A stretch of 64,000 nt of DNA from Lonicera japonica (GCA_021464415.1 CM038469.1:19363901-19427900); one strand, 5' to 3'. Numbered from the stretch's first letter, positions 1 to 12,485 are shown. Notes: a model not told the origin generated them from the letters alone. Numbers and translations are program-made.

Positions 1-195
1 ATTTTGAACTTTTCGAAAAAGTTGAGTTTTGGCCAACTTTAAGAGGCCATAACTTCTTTATCCGATGTCCAAATGACCCCCTATTTGCAGCCATGTCTTC
101 ATTTCATTTCCCTCTGCAAGTTTTATGTTCGACCCAAAGCGAGATTCTAACATCTCGGGGGTCTAAAGGTCAATGCAATAGGCGAGCTTAGTGCT

Positions 196-347
196 GAGTA
201 AGATCGATCTTACTCATTAGATTCAAAACACAACACTTTTCACCTGGAGTAAGATCAATCTTACTACTAAGATCGATCTTACTCATCAGAAATCATTGAC
301 AAACCAAACCAGTGCACTGTTTACCCGGACTAAGATCGATCTTACTC
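196..347. repeat. Palindrome cluster, core AAGATCGATCTT
   Basis: Four copies of a palindrome of about 16 bp (gtaagatcgatcttac) occur within 150 bp, one with a single change (gatcaatc). The cluster sits in U3 between the conserved 5' modules and the ACTATTCATCATC motif. Clusters at the same relative place in other LTR families use different cores. A regulatory role is inferred only. Confidence 0.85.
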
Positions 348-551
348 ATCAGTACATACCCATTTTGACTACTTCTGGCTCAATTTTAACACCTTAAACC
401 CCATAACTCAAACCATTTTCGAGCCCCAACCCCAAAATCTTCTAAAGAGAGATTAAGAGCTTATTTGAGAGAGATTTAGGAAGATTATCGTATCCACATC
501 TTTACCACGTAAAATCAATATCAAACTATCATTAAATCATCCTTCCCCAAT

Positions 552-570
552 ACTATTCATCATCTCCTCC
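552..570 (+). promoter_or_regulatory. Conserved LTR motif ACTATTCATCATC
   Basis: The string actattcatcatctcctcc recurs, in sense orientation, in the 2845-5670 LTR (4890-4906), H (25067-25080), B (53854-53870) and C (52496-52511). It lies a few hundred bases downstream of the palindrome cluster, where the transcription start or leader would be expected. Function is unknown. Confidence 0.55.
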
Positions 571-2191
571 ATCCTCCTTAACTCCATGGCTAGGGCTCAA
601 ATGGAGAAATTGGGGATTTTGCGATTGGAGGACTTTTGGCTCAATTCAACCTTTCAAACTCGAGGAATAAGCTTCAGAAAGGTGGGAATCTACTATCAAA
701 ACCTATTTTTATAATTTATTATTGTTCTCTCATGATTATATCATATGTTATGTAAGAACCTAACTTGTTAAGATGGGTTCTGGAGCTTTTTTTGAGATTG
801 GGTTTTAATATCGAAATTGATGATTCCTATAGACTAAATATACCTTAAAATACATGTTTTAACCGAAGATTGTGGTTATTGAACTAATTGGCATCAAAAC
901 CCACTTGAACCTCATTTGTTTGTTCTTAATTCTTGAAGTAGACATAGAAATACGTATAAGGGTCCAAGTGGTTGAGTTATGAATTGAGATTGATGGATTG
1001 AATAACCTACATATATATTAAATTACATGTTTAACATGAAATTATGGCTATTCTCTTGGTTTACTTGAAAACCCACTTGGAATCCACTATATTGTTAATA
1101 AATCTTAAAAAAAAGGCTATTTGTTATTCTTTGAGGTTCAAGTGGTGGTCTTCCCCCTATAAGCCCATGTTGGTGAGTTATTATACTATACTGGATGTTG
1201 GAAATGAGAATGTCCTTGTCTGTTATACATTGATATTATAATTGGTTTATGAAACCATATAATGACACAATTGTATCTCGTATGAGCCGAATGATATGAT
1301 ATTGTGATTGTTTGATTGCAATATCCATATATTGGTCACAGGTTGGTCCCTAAAGATTGGGACTATAAGATGGGACACAGTGCCCCTGGGTGAAAGACCT
1401 GAAACTGTGCACAAAAAAATATCGTGTAGGCCTTGCTACCACGTGGTTGAAAGGCCACGAAATGCAGACATGTTAGACGTCTGGATAGCCGCATGAAGTA
1501 CGAGATTACGGCTCGAGGTTCTTGTGATAGATGTGTGATAATTGTGCCATAGGGTCATGGGATATCTATTATACATTGTCTTGGGTTTTAAAAGCTTTCA
1601 TTTACAAAATGAGCAAGGGTTTCCTCCTTACCTGTCACAAAGATATATATATATATATATGAACAGTTATTCTATATTGTTACATAAAGGGTTTCTAAAT
1701 ACTATTTTCATACCAAGTTTATTATATGATTCCCACTGAGTCCTTCGACTCACCCCACCTTTTCTCCACCCAGATTCTTTTCAGGTTCTTGAGGGGAAAA
1801 AGAAAAAGGGAGGACGCATTTCTTAGTTTGCCTCTGTACCTTAGCCCTTAGGATTTGTCAACAAGATATTTATCGAGTTATTGTAATTAACTCGTCTTTT
1901 TATGTGATAGATGCCATGTGTATTGCAAATTTACTAATGGATTTTGTATACATTGTGGAGATTGTAAATCTTGTACTTAGGACGTCGTTGGAGGCTAGCT
2001 GTTGTATTATAGTATTTTTTATTCTTTTGGTGGCCACATTTTATCGAATTGAACTATTCCCATTATTTAGATTGTTTACTTTTATGTTTTACACAAGAAT
2101 TGTATCTAATTAAACCGCCGTTGGCGTACGGCACCTGTGACAAACTGAGTCTCGGAGGAGAAATCCTTATAAAGGGAATCGGGGAGTTACA

Positions 2192-2844
2192 GGGACAGTT
2201 CAGTTAATAATTTTGATTCTGGTGTTAAGTTGATGTACTCTCATAGGCAGGGACGATTCTACCAACGATTTGCTATATTGTTAAATTGATGTACTCCCAC
2301 AAACAGGGACGATTCTATTAACAATTCTGCTTATGTGTTGAGTTGATGTACTCCCATATGCAGGGACGGTTCCGTCAACGATTCTCATTATTTTGTTAAA
2401 CTAATGTACTCTCACTGGCAGGGATGGTTCCATTAGCGATTCTCATTCTTTTGTTGAACTGATGTACTCCCACTGGCAAGGATGGTTCTGTTAATGATTC
2501 TTATTCTTTTATTGTGTTTGAACCACGAAGAGGGGTGAGCTCCCTGCTTTAGCGAAGTTTGTGGACCGCGTAGAGGGGTGAGCCCCCTTCTTTAGCGATG
2601 TGTGTAGTCCGCGTAGAGGGGTGAGCCCCTTTCTTTACCGAAGTGTGTGAGATGGTGAATGTCTGCTGGGGACATGATGATTGATGGTTTGCTGGGGACA
2701 TGAGAATTCCTACTGGCTAGGATAAGGGGCAGAGAGTTCATGATCTGCTGAGAGGGTATGATGATTAATGGTTTATTGGAAAAATGAGAATTCCAACTGG
2801 CTAGGATAAAGCTGAGGCTTAATGATCTGCTGAGGGGGAGAGTC
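2192..2844 (-). repeat. Minisatellite-rich internal region of element E
   Basis: Three successive tandem arrays: five units of 56-58 bp containing 'ttgatgtactcccac' and 'cagggacgattct' (2230-2515); three units of about 43 bp containing 'cgcgtagaggggtgagccc' (2522-2650); and two units of about 83 bp containing 'gagaattcctactggctagg' (2674-2840). By position this corresponds to the hairpin array of element D (37475-38720), which lies between gag and the 3' LTR. Assignment to E is inferred from TSD GAGTC around the intervening solo LTR and from D-like sequence on its other side. There is no open frame. The E 3' LTR is not in the window. Confidence 0.6.
2840..2844. repeat. Target-site duplication GAGTC (left)
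   Basis: Matches 5671-5675 exactly and flanks the solo LTR at 2845-5670. Confidence 0.9.
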
Positions 2845-5670
2845 TGTGACGCCTTGAATTCCGTTCTAAGATTTTTACCTCTGGGACCCAGTTAATCACG
2901 AATGCCGTGTGCGACGGTGGGTTTAAAATAAAAAAATCATAACTTTTAAAAGTCTTTTTCTTGGATAGAACTTGATCCGTTTGAAAACCTGTTTTATAAA
3001 ATTTCGGCATGTGGAGTTCGTTTAGACAACAATCCGCCCTGTAATTTGAAACAATTTTCATACAAATGAAATCCCAATCACAAACAGTTGGATACACTCC
3101 ACATATAAACATCGCTTATACAAAACCATTTACATATTACAGGACCAAAACAATGTATGTATACAATAGCCCTTACCGAAAAGGACTATGAAAGGTTTAT
3201 GGACTTCAAAGGCTTTCTACGAAAGAGTACCACTCGCCAATTCCCGAAGCCTAACCTGGAAAACTGGTGAAATGAGGGAATGAGCCAAATTCGGGCTTAG
3301 TGGGAACTATATTGGTTGTATATATATATATAAAATACATTTTCAAAACAATGCATGCAATGTGCATTAATGAAAGTAGTTCCCTTCATAAATGTTGTGT
3401 GAATATGCCATATCTATAAAATGTAAACATTTATAGATTTATAGTATCAATACTATAAAGATCATTTTATAATATGGATGGTAATGCTTTCCCATCCCCA
3501 AAATATACTAAGATAAAGATCACTTGAAAATACAGCTGAAATTGCATTGATAACATAATATACTTGTAAAACTCATATGTATGGTAAAGTAAGTATCATT
3601 GAGATACAAGTAATCCATAGCAAGAAAGTATGTACTACCAACTCATATATGTATATATAAAACTGTTGGCTAATTTGTTAAACTTGGCACTGCAATTGCG
3701 TCATCTAGAAATGTCTCACCCGAGACAATTAACTCAAAACAATCCGCCACTATCCAAGCATCCGCCAGGTCTGCATTTCGTGGCCTTTCACCCACGCGAC
3801 AGTAAGGCCTCTTGTTCATTTTCGTACAAGGTTTCTGGTCTTTTACCCAGGGACACTCGGCCCCAACTTACGGCCCCAACCTTTAGAGACTAAACCTGGG
3901 ACATACCATGGACTAGTGCTATCATGTGTCTATATATATCGAATCACTCAAGTAACAAGCCCATAGATGAATAATTGTGCCGGATAACTAATATAACGGT
4001 TCATATCGAACCCATCAACTAGCCAACAATAATAGAAGTGATGAAAAGCTATCATTATTTCACACATTTACTTAATACACCCATACTTGTATAAAGATCA
4101 CAATAATCGCTTACGAAAGCATGAAATATCAAAAATCCATATGCTTGGCTCAAAGATACATTTTACGTGTATATACACTATAATACATATATATATATAT
4201 ATATATATATCAAACTTACTTTTCCAAATATCACATAGGTTATGTCCCCCGTGGATAACTCATAACTCGCGTAGCCTCCAAGGCTATATGCTACAGGAAG
4301 TAACCAATTTCTATCTAGTACGAACGGTGTTAGCTAAGCGATTTTTATATCCAAGTACTATCCACAATTTCACATAAACCTCCCCTCGAGATTCTAGTAC
4401 TTTACCTATTCATAATTAAGTTTATAATACTGCCTAGCATGATTACGGAGTGGCTCACTTAGTTGTAAGTCTCATAAGCAATGAACCAAAAGCTCAAGTA
4501 CAGTAATAATATCACTAACACAAGTAATTATGTCCCACTCATACACATAAATCCGAATATAACATTATATATACATATATATGTAGCATAGTTGTATATT
4601 CACTACTATTGCGTATGTAAGGGTCATATGCCAATCCTCTTCTATAAAGAATTAGGGCTTTATATATATAAATGTTTTTAGAGTCATAAATAATGCAAAT
4701 CGAAGAAAGAAATCTCAATAAAACACCCAAGCCCCCATTAACATGCAAATGTTAAAAACTTTGTACCAAACATCAATTTTTGAGGTTAATTCCTCGAAGA
4801 ACCATGGAATAAATGAGCCGAGAAAGAGCTGAGCTGAAAAATCCCCAAATTCGCCCAAAAACCTTGCCATGGAGGAATTTGAGGTTGGAGATGATGATGA
4901 ATAGTAGGTGGAGAAAGTGTGTGATGAAGAAGCTTGGTTTCTCACCTTGAATCTCCCACAAAGCCCTCAATTAGTCATTTATCTCTCTCTCAGAGCTCTC
5001 GGGATTTGGTGGTGGAATCAGGAAGAAAATGGAGATGAACGTATATATAAACTGTTGTTCTAATTCTTCCGATTACTGTTCACGTGCGTCACATTTGGGA
5101 CCTGCAGCACTGAACTTTGAACGACCGTAACTTTTTCCTCAGATGTCCGATTGAGGTGATCTTTATGTCCACGAAAAGATTATTCAAAGCTCTAAATGTT
5201 TCTAAGAGGAAGCTTTTCCAAAAATGCGTCAAAGTCAGCACGTTACTACAATGTTACTGAATGAACAAGTATTAGCGATTGGCCTATTTCGCGCTCAATT
5301 TTGACCAAGTAGGAGCCTGAGCTGGCTTTCGGACAAAACACAAAAGTTGTAGATTACATAAAAATCTAGACAAGATTGCGGACGGAAACTCAATTTGGCA
5401 AGAAACGAAGAAGTTACGCTTCCTCCAAGTTATCCAAAAATTATAAAGTCGAGTAAATTGAAAACTTGCAATCTACATCCCAATTTCAACTCGAACAACC
5501 CGAAATGACTTACGGCTATTCTAACATGCTTAAATATATTAATGTAACTCATTGGAAGTCTTCGAGCCATTCAACTCCTTTCGGAGCAAAATATGGCTAT
5601 CCGATATCCACTTCTGCCTTACGCACGACTTGTATCGCGATTCTGAGAAATAGAGATACGGGGCATTACA
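2845..5670 (-). mobile_element. Solo LTR, chromovirus C family
   Basis: 2826 bp bounded by tgtgacgcct...gggcattaca and a perfect 5-bp TSD GAGTC. The first 300 bp align with the start of LTR C (49562), including 'ggcatgtggagttc' and the gccgt...acgg hairpin (2904-2917). Toward the right end are two modules shared with other chromovirus LTRs: 'ccgattgaggtgatcttta' (about 5125-5177) and 'acaaaagttgtaga' (about 5333-5352). There is no PBS, PPT or coding region, so it is a solo LTR left by LTR-LTR recombination. By homology to elements with a PBS the sense strand is minus. Several (TA)n runs occur within it, for example near 3321 and 4190. Confidence 0.9.
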
Positions 5671-6477
5671 GAGTCTCTGAGAAGACATAAAGAGAAAACG
5701 AGAGAAAGTACATGTGATCTTTTTTTTAGGGAAAAAAAAGAAGTTTTGGTTTGCTTATTTTTCTTGAAAAATGATCGAGTTACGTTCTCTCAATTCTCAA
5801 ACTTCGTGTTTGATTGTTGGACTATGTATCTTACTTTGCTTCCAAGGCATTTTTTTCGTGTCACCATGGTATGATTCTGTTTATTATTTTTTGACTTCGT
5901 GAGAGGAGAATTTTTTGTACCTACATCATTTTCTATTTTTCGATGCCCTTATTCCTCATTAATTATTTGAAAGCTCTTTTTGATGCAGCTTATTTATTTA
6001 TGTTTTTGTTTGGTCAACAAAATTCCTCACCTAAGACGTAGCCCTGGGCCTTTTGACCTCGCTGTCACTCTTAGTGTGGCTCTCGCTGCCATCTTTTTCC
6101 TTTTCTGTTTTTTTCAATATTATTTTCTTTTGGAATTGTGGGGTTTATCCTCCTTTCTACTCTTTCAATTTTTTCTTGTACCCACTTTGTTCCTTCTTAT
6201 TTTGTCAGATTTTCTGAGCATCATCGTTCTTGCGATTTATGAATGTTTACTTCGGAAGTTCATATTTGACGATGTCATGCTGTGTTTGTGATTTCTGGTC
6301 CGAGAACCTTTAGAAGCGTTTCTTGAAGACTTCTTAGAAGAGACTAAGATAGGCCAAAAGCCCTTTTGCCGGGCTTGTTCCCTACGTATCAATTGCAAGA
6401 TTTTCTCATCTCAATCTTTCTCTCTCCAACTTTCTCTTATATCTCCTAAAAAGGGGCTTTTTTAGTTTGTGGAGATG

Positions 6478-6645
6478 GTCTGGGATTTGCCTGTAGAAAG
6501 GGCTTTAGATTCGTGCCTGTAGAAAGGACTTTGGTTTTCCTGTAGAAAGAGCTTTGGTTTGCCTGTAGAAAAGGCTTGGGATTTGCGCATGTAGAAAGGG
6601 CTTTGGTTTGTGCCTATAGAAACGGCTTTGGGTTCGGTTATCTTC
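6478..6645. repeat. Short tandem repeat 'cctgtagaaagggctttgg'
   Basis: Six imperfect copies of a unit of about 27 bp, each with the core 'tgtagaaagggctt', in the internal region of element E. No equivalent was noticed in D, so this looks like a separate local expansion. Confidence 0.8.
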
Positions 6646-8054
6646 GGTTGGGTTTGGATTCAAAATGGGTTGGTTTGGTTAAGTATATGTCCTGGTAGTG
6701 ATTAGGGCATCAAGACATGCTTGGGTGGTCGCTTGGTGATTCTTCATGATGTCCATAGATTGGGTCAAATCCTAGATTAGATGGTAGAGGTGTTCAAGGG
6801 TTAAGGTGCCACCCTCAGTTTATGGGAGAACATGACCAGACGGCGGATCAGCTGCAGAGAGGCTTCATCATGGTTACCCTTAGTATTGTTGACCCTGATT
6901 TGATTGATTGGTAGCTTAGTGTTGCGACGACGAGGCATGATCGATGGTGAGTCTGATCTCATGAGTCGTTTGAGTGTGATCTCTACCAGCCCAGTAAGCT
7001 AGTGTTAACAGTAGATAATATGAGTGTAGTGAAGAATGAGGAAAAAGAAATCGGGGATTGACCGAAAAATCAATATTTTGCCATGGGTTGCATAATTCTC
7101 GAAAAACTATGGCTCGACAGGAAAATAAAATTGAAAACCATTTTTTTTGTTTTTAGGCGAAAACAAACCCACAGCAATAACTTGAGAGCCCCGTGGATAG
7201 GTTTAGGGTAGGAATATACATTCCTAGGGTGCCCTTATAACCTTCTGATTTTGAAAAAATTGTTTTGAAAAACGACTCATTTTTTTAGAACATTTTGGAA
7301 AATCGGAAATTCTCTCCTCTTAGAGTTGCTTTTCATGGAAATGGTGACAGAAAAATTCTCACTAATGGGTTTTAGTGAGGAATTTCTACGAGCAGGGTTG
7401 AACAGTCACTAGCCGCACTTGCCAAACCAAGAGTTGGTATGCATGACAAGGCCTTTCGTTCACCAATCTCACTACTGATTGTCAGAAAAACATGCAAAAA
7501 TTCATGTATACTAAGCTGATGCATCATATATGCAAGCGTGGTTTGATGGGTAAGGTTTAAGCTCCCTCATATTTGGCTAGGTCTTCCTATATACTCCAAA
7601 GGCAAGTACGTGCAAGGACCTTTTGATATACGTCTCGGGTACGTGAGTATTTTCGTCTCTCGATATACCTCGGTTGATACTTGGCCAAGGAGAGTGAAAA
7701 TAAGAGCTTTCGGTTCATGTTGACCTAGACGAGCCAACTCCCTACTCACTAAGCAATATTTTCGGGTTTAAAAGGGTAATTTTACACTCGCGATAATGCA
7801 AGATAATAGTGCGTGCGTGCAAAATAAGAATTATGGAGGTACATTATGATAAGTGCTTTAGGGTTTGTTTGAGTACTTTCAAATTTTATTTATGAAAAAA
7901 ATTTCCTCAAACAATTATTACAAACAAAAGGGGAATCAGGGTATCCACCTAGATTGCATTTATGTTATCCTAATACAAAGGCCGAATAAGAAAGCATATA
8001 AACATAATTCAATTATCCACGCATATTCTACTATTATTTAGAGTCTAATCCTCT

Positions 8055-8078
8055 TAAAAATCTCCGGCAAAGTCACCA
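8055..8078 (-). other. PBS-like site of element E
   Basis: Directly inside the LTR boundary the minus strand reads tggtgactttgccggagatt. Its position matches the D PBS (tggcgactccgctgggga at 44150-44172) but it differs at several bases, so either another tRNA was used or the site has mutated. The primer is not identified. Confidence 0.45.
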
Positions 8079-8079
8079 C

Positions 8080-8827
8080 TGTGAGAACCCACATTTTCGA
8101 CGCTGGCCCCCTTAGCGGCGATTCCTCCAGTTTCTCAGTTCATTTGAAAAACGGTTCATTTGATTAATTATTAAAGAAAAATTGGCAGTTTGTGGAGGAA
8201 AGTAAAGTCGCCAGTTTGTTTTACTAAACAAACAAAAGTCTGTGTAAAAGAGAAGTATTTATGAATTAAACGATCTCTTAAACACGATAATTACGAAACC
8301 AGTTGATAAAAAGGATTCAGGGATTAAGTTACAAATCAAGAAGGTGTTAGGCACCTAATTTGCCTTTTCGGTCTCTAAGTAGGATATGCGTGGAATTATA
8401 ATCGAACATTTGCATGCTTATTGATGTTATCGCGTATCGGTCCATAATTTTAGGAAAAACGGGATTTTGGGCTGGAGATAGAAACCATGTGCTTCATATT
8501 TCGCTCTTCGATTTTAGAAATCGGTGTGTGTGTTAATTGGAAGATGATTTTGATAATAATAGATAGCAAAACAAGTGTTTTCAGAAAGATTTAGGACTTT
8601 TTGAAAGCTAATTTAATTTGGAATCGGATATCTGGCAATCCTCGAGATTTGTTTGTCAATAGTGTTCCATAGTTTAATAATTTAAACTGGCATTGACAAA
8701 TCCAGTACTCTCATATTATATATTGATGTATATAGTTGTATGCATCTAGGAATGCTTGTGCATATATGCGTACTCATTTCCTTAGAGATCGGGATTTTTG
8801 TGAGGGTCGCAAAATGAGGTGTTCACA
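8080..8827 (-). mobile_element. Element E 5' LTR (748 bp)
   Basis: Starts tgtgagaaccc and ends gaggtgttcaca, like the D LTRs (tgtgagaatc...gggtgttcaca). Conserved internal blocks include 'gtcgccagtttgttttac' (8209) and 'aaggtgttaggcacc' (8341), also found in D. The PBS-like site on its left makes this the 5' LTR of a minus-strand element. It truncates the decayed element F at 8828. No TSD could be tested because the other end of E is missing. Confidence 0.75.
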
Positions 8828-9240
8828 ATAAGGGCATTAGATGTAGCTAAAAATGGTTTGCCAAAATTACTGGTATTTGCCCTTTCATATTAGGAGTAGA
8901 TTGAGTATCAATAAAAACAAAATCAGCTGCATAGTAAAATGTGTCAACCTTAATCAAAACATCTTCTACGAGTCCTTTGGGAATTTTTATAGATCTATCA
9001 GCTAATTGAAGTGTCGTAGGTGTAAAATTTTATTTTCCAAGTTCTAATTTATCATACACAGAATACGGCATAACATTCACACTAGCCCTAAATCAAGTAA
9101 AGCACGCTCTATATAATGATCCCTTATTTTACAGGATATAGTAGGATAACCTAGATGTTTATATTTAATAGGAATTTTTGCATTGAATTATGGAACTTGC
9201 TTGTTCAGTCAAAAATTCATTTTTAGGAACATTAGTTTTC
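8828..9240 (-). pseudogene. Element F protease-region remnant
   Basis: Minus-strand translation in broken frames gives a stretch like LVEDVLIKVDTFYYAADFVF (about 8860-8990) and further upstream ALLDLGASVNVMPY (about 9070-9110). These resemble the aspartic protease segment of Athila/Tat gypsy polyproteins, where an LGAS motif follows the conserved Asp. Frameshifts and stops leave no usable frame. RT and everything downstream are missing, cut off by the E LTR at 8827. Confidence 0.6.
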
Positions 9241-9245
9241 CTCTT

Positions 9246-9506
9246 TTAGGTTACTAAATCTTTAAGAAACTTAGTGTAGGAAGGGATTTGCTTAATTGCA
9301 TCCAGGAAGGGTATATTAATATGAATTTGTTTAAATACTTTTTGAATTTCTTCAAACTGAACTTCTTTCCTATTGTCTTTTAATCTTTGAAGAAACAGGG
9401 CTTTAAGCAGAAATTTTCTAACTTCAAATTCTTTTGATTCATTAGGATTAACGGTAGTATTGGAATCTTTGATAGAAGTGTTTGACTCCTTGAGAATACT
9501 TTCCAC
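9246..9506 (-). pseudogene. Element F gag-pro linker remnant
   Basis: 86-codon frame ending in FLDAIKQIPSYTKFLKDLVT. The pattern 'INIPFLDAI.Q.PSY.KFLKD' is characteristic of the segment between gag and protease in Athila-type gypsy polyproteins. The N-terminal half (IKDSNTTVNPNESKEFEVRK) is acidic and not recognisable. It lies between the gag remnant at 10202-10396 and the protease remnant at 8828-9240, the expected order on the minus strand. Fragment of a dead element. Confidence 0.65.
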
Positions 9507-10201
9507 CTCTTTTTCCTATACTTCTTTTTCATTTACTGGCATTCTAAATTGATTATCATTCATAAAGTAGTATTTCTTACCTCATTCATAAATGATTTCA
9601 AACTATCTTCTTGGGATAAAAATTGTTATTGTGTAACAAAAGATGTGGCATTATTCATGTTCACAAGAGCTCTAAAACCTGGTAGGTTTTAACGAGGGTT
9701 ATTATTCTAATTTTTCATATTATTAATCGGTTGATTTTGGGATCACAAAAAATTAGGATAATTTCTCCACCCGAGGTTAGAAGTGTCTAAATAAGGGTTT
9801 TGATTTCATATATATTCATTCATAGCATTTACTTGTTTTGGATTGTCTACAGTGTATCCTAACATAGATGAACACGACAGGGTGACATGCATAAGACTAA
9901 CACAAATAGAGCAAACTTCATTTTGCACAAAGTTAACTGAGTTAGTAGACAGCTCATCGTTAAGGCTTCTACTTTTTTATTTAGACTATCTAATTAACTT
10001 TTAGTTTCTACATCTTCATGAATTTCATAAATTCTCTCCTTTTTTAGGGTGAGATTGTGTTGCCCTCTTAGAAAAGTTCCACTTTTAAGAACTTTCAGAC
10101 AAACTCTCTAAGAATTGATAAGTTTCATCATCATTTAGACATAGAAAACTACCCCTATTCATAGATTATATCATATTTTTATTAGTTTGTGAGAGACCAT
10201 T

Positions 10202-10490
10202 TTAAAAATATTGAATTAATCTCCAAGTTTCAAAACATTGACGTGGACATCTAAGTAGTATATCTTTATATCTTTCCCATGCTTCAAAGAATTTTTTATC
10301 ATCTTCTTGACAAAAGTCAGTTATTTTTCTCCTAAGTTCATTAGTTTTAGCCATAGGAAAGAATTTTGCTAAAAATTTAGCCACTAATCCCTCCATGTTG
10401 TGATAGATCTTAAGGGTATTTTAGCCATAGGAAAGAATTTTTCTCCTAAGTCAGTTATTTTTCTCCTAAGTTCATTAGTTTTATTTTAGG
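10202..10490 (-). pseudogene. Element F gag remnant
   Basis: The frame at 10202-10396 reads ...KFFPMAKTNELRRKITDF...FFEAWERYKDILLRCP, a clear match to the Retrotrans_gag core of Athila/Tat elements (KFFP..KT..LR..I..F.Q...E.L.EAWERFK.LLR.CP). The reading is interrupted on both sides. Next to it, 'ccataggaaagaatttt' and 'ttatttttctcctaagttca' occur twice (10315-10382 and 10419-10485), a local duplication that scrambles the frame. About 0.65 kb between it and the PBS, where the start of gag should be, has no open frame. Confidence 0.65.
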
Positions 10491-11119
10491 TTGCAAATAT
10501 TATTAATCCCACTGATCCTAAGCTTTAGGTTTAATTTTCCAGTGAAAATGGGAATAAACGCAACCTAATGGATTCATCAGAAACATCTTAAAATTTAAAA
10601 GTAGTACATATTTCTAAAAATTCATTTATATGAAGATATGGATCTGCATGAGAGAGGATTAGTAGATATGAGAACAAATAATTCTTTTAAAGTCCTATTA
10701 TATTCACATTCCTCCATCTTTAATTTTTCTTCAAATAAAGGATTAATTTATAAATTTTCTATCCTATTAAGTATCAATAAAAGGGTTAATAATAAAAAGG
10801 AAATGTTTTAAAAGCTTGAAACAAAAGGAATATTTTGTTATTGTTGACAAGTATTGAACCTATGACCTCTTTTGTTCAAAATACAATCTTTACCAACTAG
10901 GACAGAATAACTTATGTATATCATTTTGCTCGAATGTGTAAATAATGCTTTGCCCAGATCCTTTAATTACCCAAAAATAAATTCTTAAATAATTTTTTTA
11001 ATAAATATATATATAAATCTGAATATTCTGGTTTTTCTTTTTTATTTATTTATTTTTTTAATAATAATAAGAAGAAAACTAGTAGAAAGAATGTAATTAC
11101 TAAATTAATAAGATTAAAT

Positions 11120-11142
11120 TAGAATCCCCGGCAACGGCGCCA
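11120..11142 (-). other. Element F PBS (tRNA-Asp)
   Basis: The minus strand reads tggcgccgttgccggggatt, complementary to the 3' end of plant tRNA-Asp(GTC) as I recall it (…ccccggcaacggcgcca). It lies 9 bp inside the LTR and fixes F as a minus-strand element with its 5' LTR on the right. Confidence 0.85.
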
Positions 11143-11151
11143 ATAACTTGT

Positions 11152-12485
11152 TGTGATAAATTTTAATACTCACAAATGCACGAATCAGTTTATAGTATAG
11201 CATGTATGCGAGGACGATCTCACAAGGATTCAAATAGTATGTTTTATAATTACCTTGTTAATCTTTCACTAAGCTCTTAATCTAGTTGAAAAAAGTTTAT
11301 AGAAATGAAATAAATAAAGTAAAGTAAAGCAAGTAAACTAAAGTAATGAAACTAAATTAAATAATACTAAGCAAGATAATAAAATTAATTGACCAGAGTT
11401 TCAGAATCATATATTTAATATCATCTTCCTACGTATTGATGCACGTAAACTCTACTCTTGTCTCGCAATAACTTGATCTCTCGACTCTATTATTTGTGAA
11501 AAATAAAATCATTCAAGTTCCATTAATTAATAAAATCCAATTATAATTATTCCAAAGCAAAACTTATATATAAAGTCAAGACACTCACTATATCTGTCAA
11601 AACACACCCTATATCCACTATTAACAAATCATAAGGCGAATTCAACAAAAAATAATGAGAATCCAACTTCACTTTTATCCATTAAAATAGGCATCCAATA
11701 GGAAGAATTTTATTTAACATTAAAGCATTAAATTGGTATAGTCAATCAGCATGAATACGTGCAATGAAATCAATTAAGTATACTTATCCTAACACTAACA
11801 CAAATTTAAGCTAGCATGGAATAAATTAAATAGCAAAGAAAATTAAAAGAAAACTTATTTGACATAATTAAATTAAAGAGTAAATAAAAATCTAAATCTT
11901 CAAAGTTTTCAATGTAAAAGAAAATAAGAAAAGAAAAAATAAAAGAAAAAAAGAAGAAGAAGAGGAAGTGCTGGCCAGCCCCCAAACATTGTGCACGGCT
12001 TCCTTCAAGAATTGTCCATGATGCTTTTTTTATAATTGTTTTTGATTGCTTTAGGCTTCAACTTAATGTTATGGGCCTTGAGCTTTAATAATGGGCTTGG
12101 CTTTTGTAGACAACAATTGGGCTAGGATAAAGAGTTGGTGAATTTAATTATCGCCTAATTAAATTGCTGAATTTTCATCTCTATTTCGGATTCCAAGATG
12201 ACTGAATTTGAAAATGTACTGAACTGAAAGTTGTAGATCTCGAAATTTTCTTCAAATTAGGCTCAAGAATCGCAAGATTTGGAGTTACGAATAAAAAGTT
12301 ATGCGTCTGGAAGTATCAAACCACTTTAGAGGTCTTCACAATCTTTAATTTCTTCTATTTTTCAAGCTTTTCAAATTATTTTTTACCACCCGAGAAACAT
12401 TAAAAATACAAATAGTAATAATATTTTGCGCTCTCTAAATTATAAATTAACATAATAAATTATAACAATTTCTTGGTACATCACA
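11152..12485 (-). mobile_element. Element F 5' LTR (1334 bp)
   Basis: Bounded by tgtgataaa...gtacatcaca with a perfect 6-bp terminal inverted repeat (tgtgat/atcaca), next to the tRNA-Asp PBS. Very A/T-rich. A partial inverted copy of the same LTR lies at 13293-13792. The matching 3' LTR is not in the window because F is truncated by E. Confidence 0.75.

Larger units (their letters stand above)
1..2191 (+). repeat. Chromovirus LTR (C family), plus sense, left-truncated
   Basis: This is an LTR that starts before the window and ends at ...gggagttaca (2191). Read on the plus strand it aligns with the reverse complement of solo LTR C (49562-53192). Both have 'ggccaactttaagaggcc' followed by 'ataacttctttatccgatg', a palindrome cluster, the ACTATTCATCATC motif, and near the end the hairpin 'gccgttggcgtacggc' (2116-2131). 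By comparison with C about 0.2 kb is missing on the left. No PBS follows 2191, so it is a solo LTR or a 3' LTR; its left TSD lies outside the window. The small open frames inside it have no recognisable domains and I do not treat them as genes. Confidence 0.75.
5671..8079 (-). mobile_element. Element E internal region (non-autonomous, Tat/Ogre-related)
   Basis: No gag or pol frame is visible. Collinear matches to element D show the relationship: 'ctcacctaagacgtagccct' (6027, compare 39147); 'gagccccgtggatagg' (7187, compare 43342); the long block around 'atgcaagcgtggtttgatgg' (7530-7720, compare 43657-43835); and 'tcagggtatccacctag' (7937, compare 44036). In D these flank gag, so E appears to have lost gag altogether. 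A PBS-like site precedes the LTR at 8055-8078. A 60-codon frame at 7567-7749 lies in the conserved block and has no recognisable domain. Confidence 0.65.

Noticed and set aside
11120..11151. tRNA gene fragment (tRNA-Asp 3' end)
   Set aside because: Only the terminal 18-20 bases match, directly next to an LTR; this is a primer-binding site. The same holds for the tRNA-Arg-like site at 44150.
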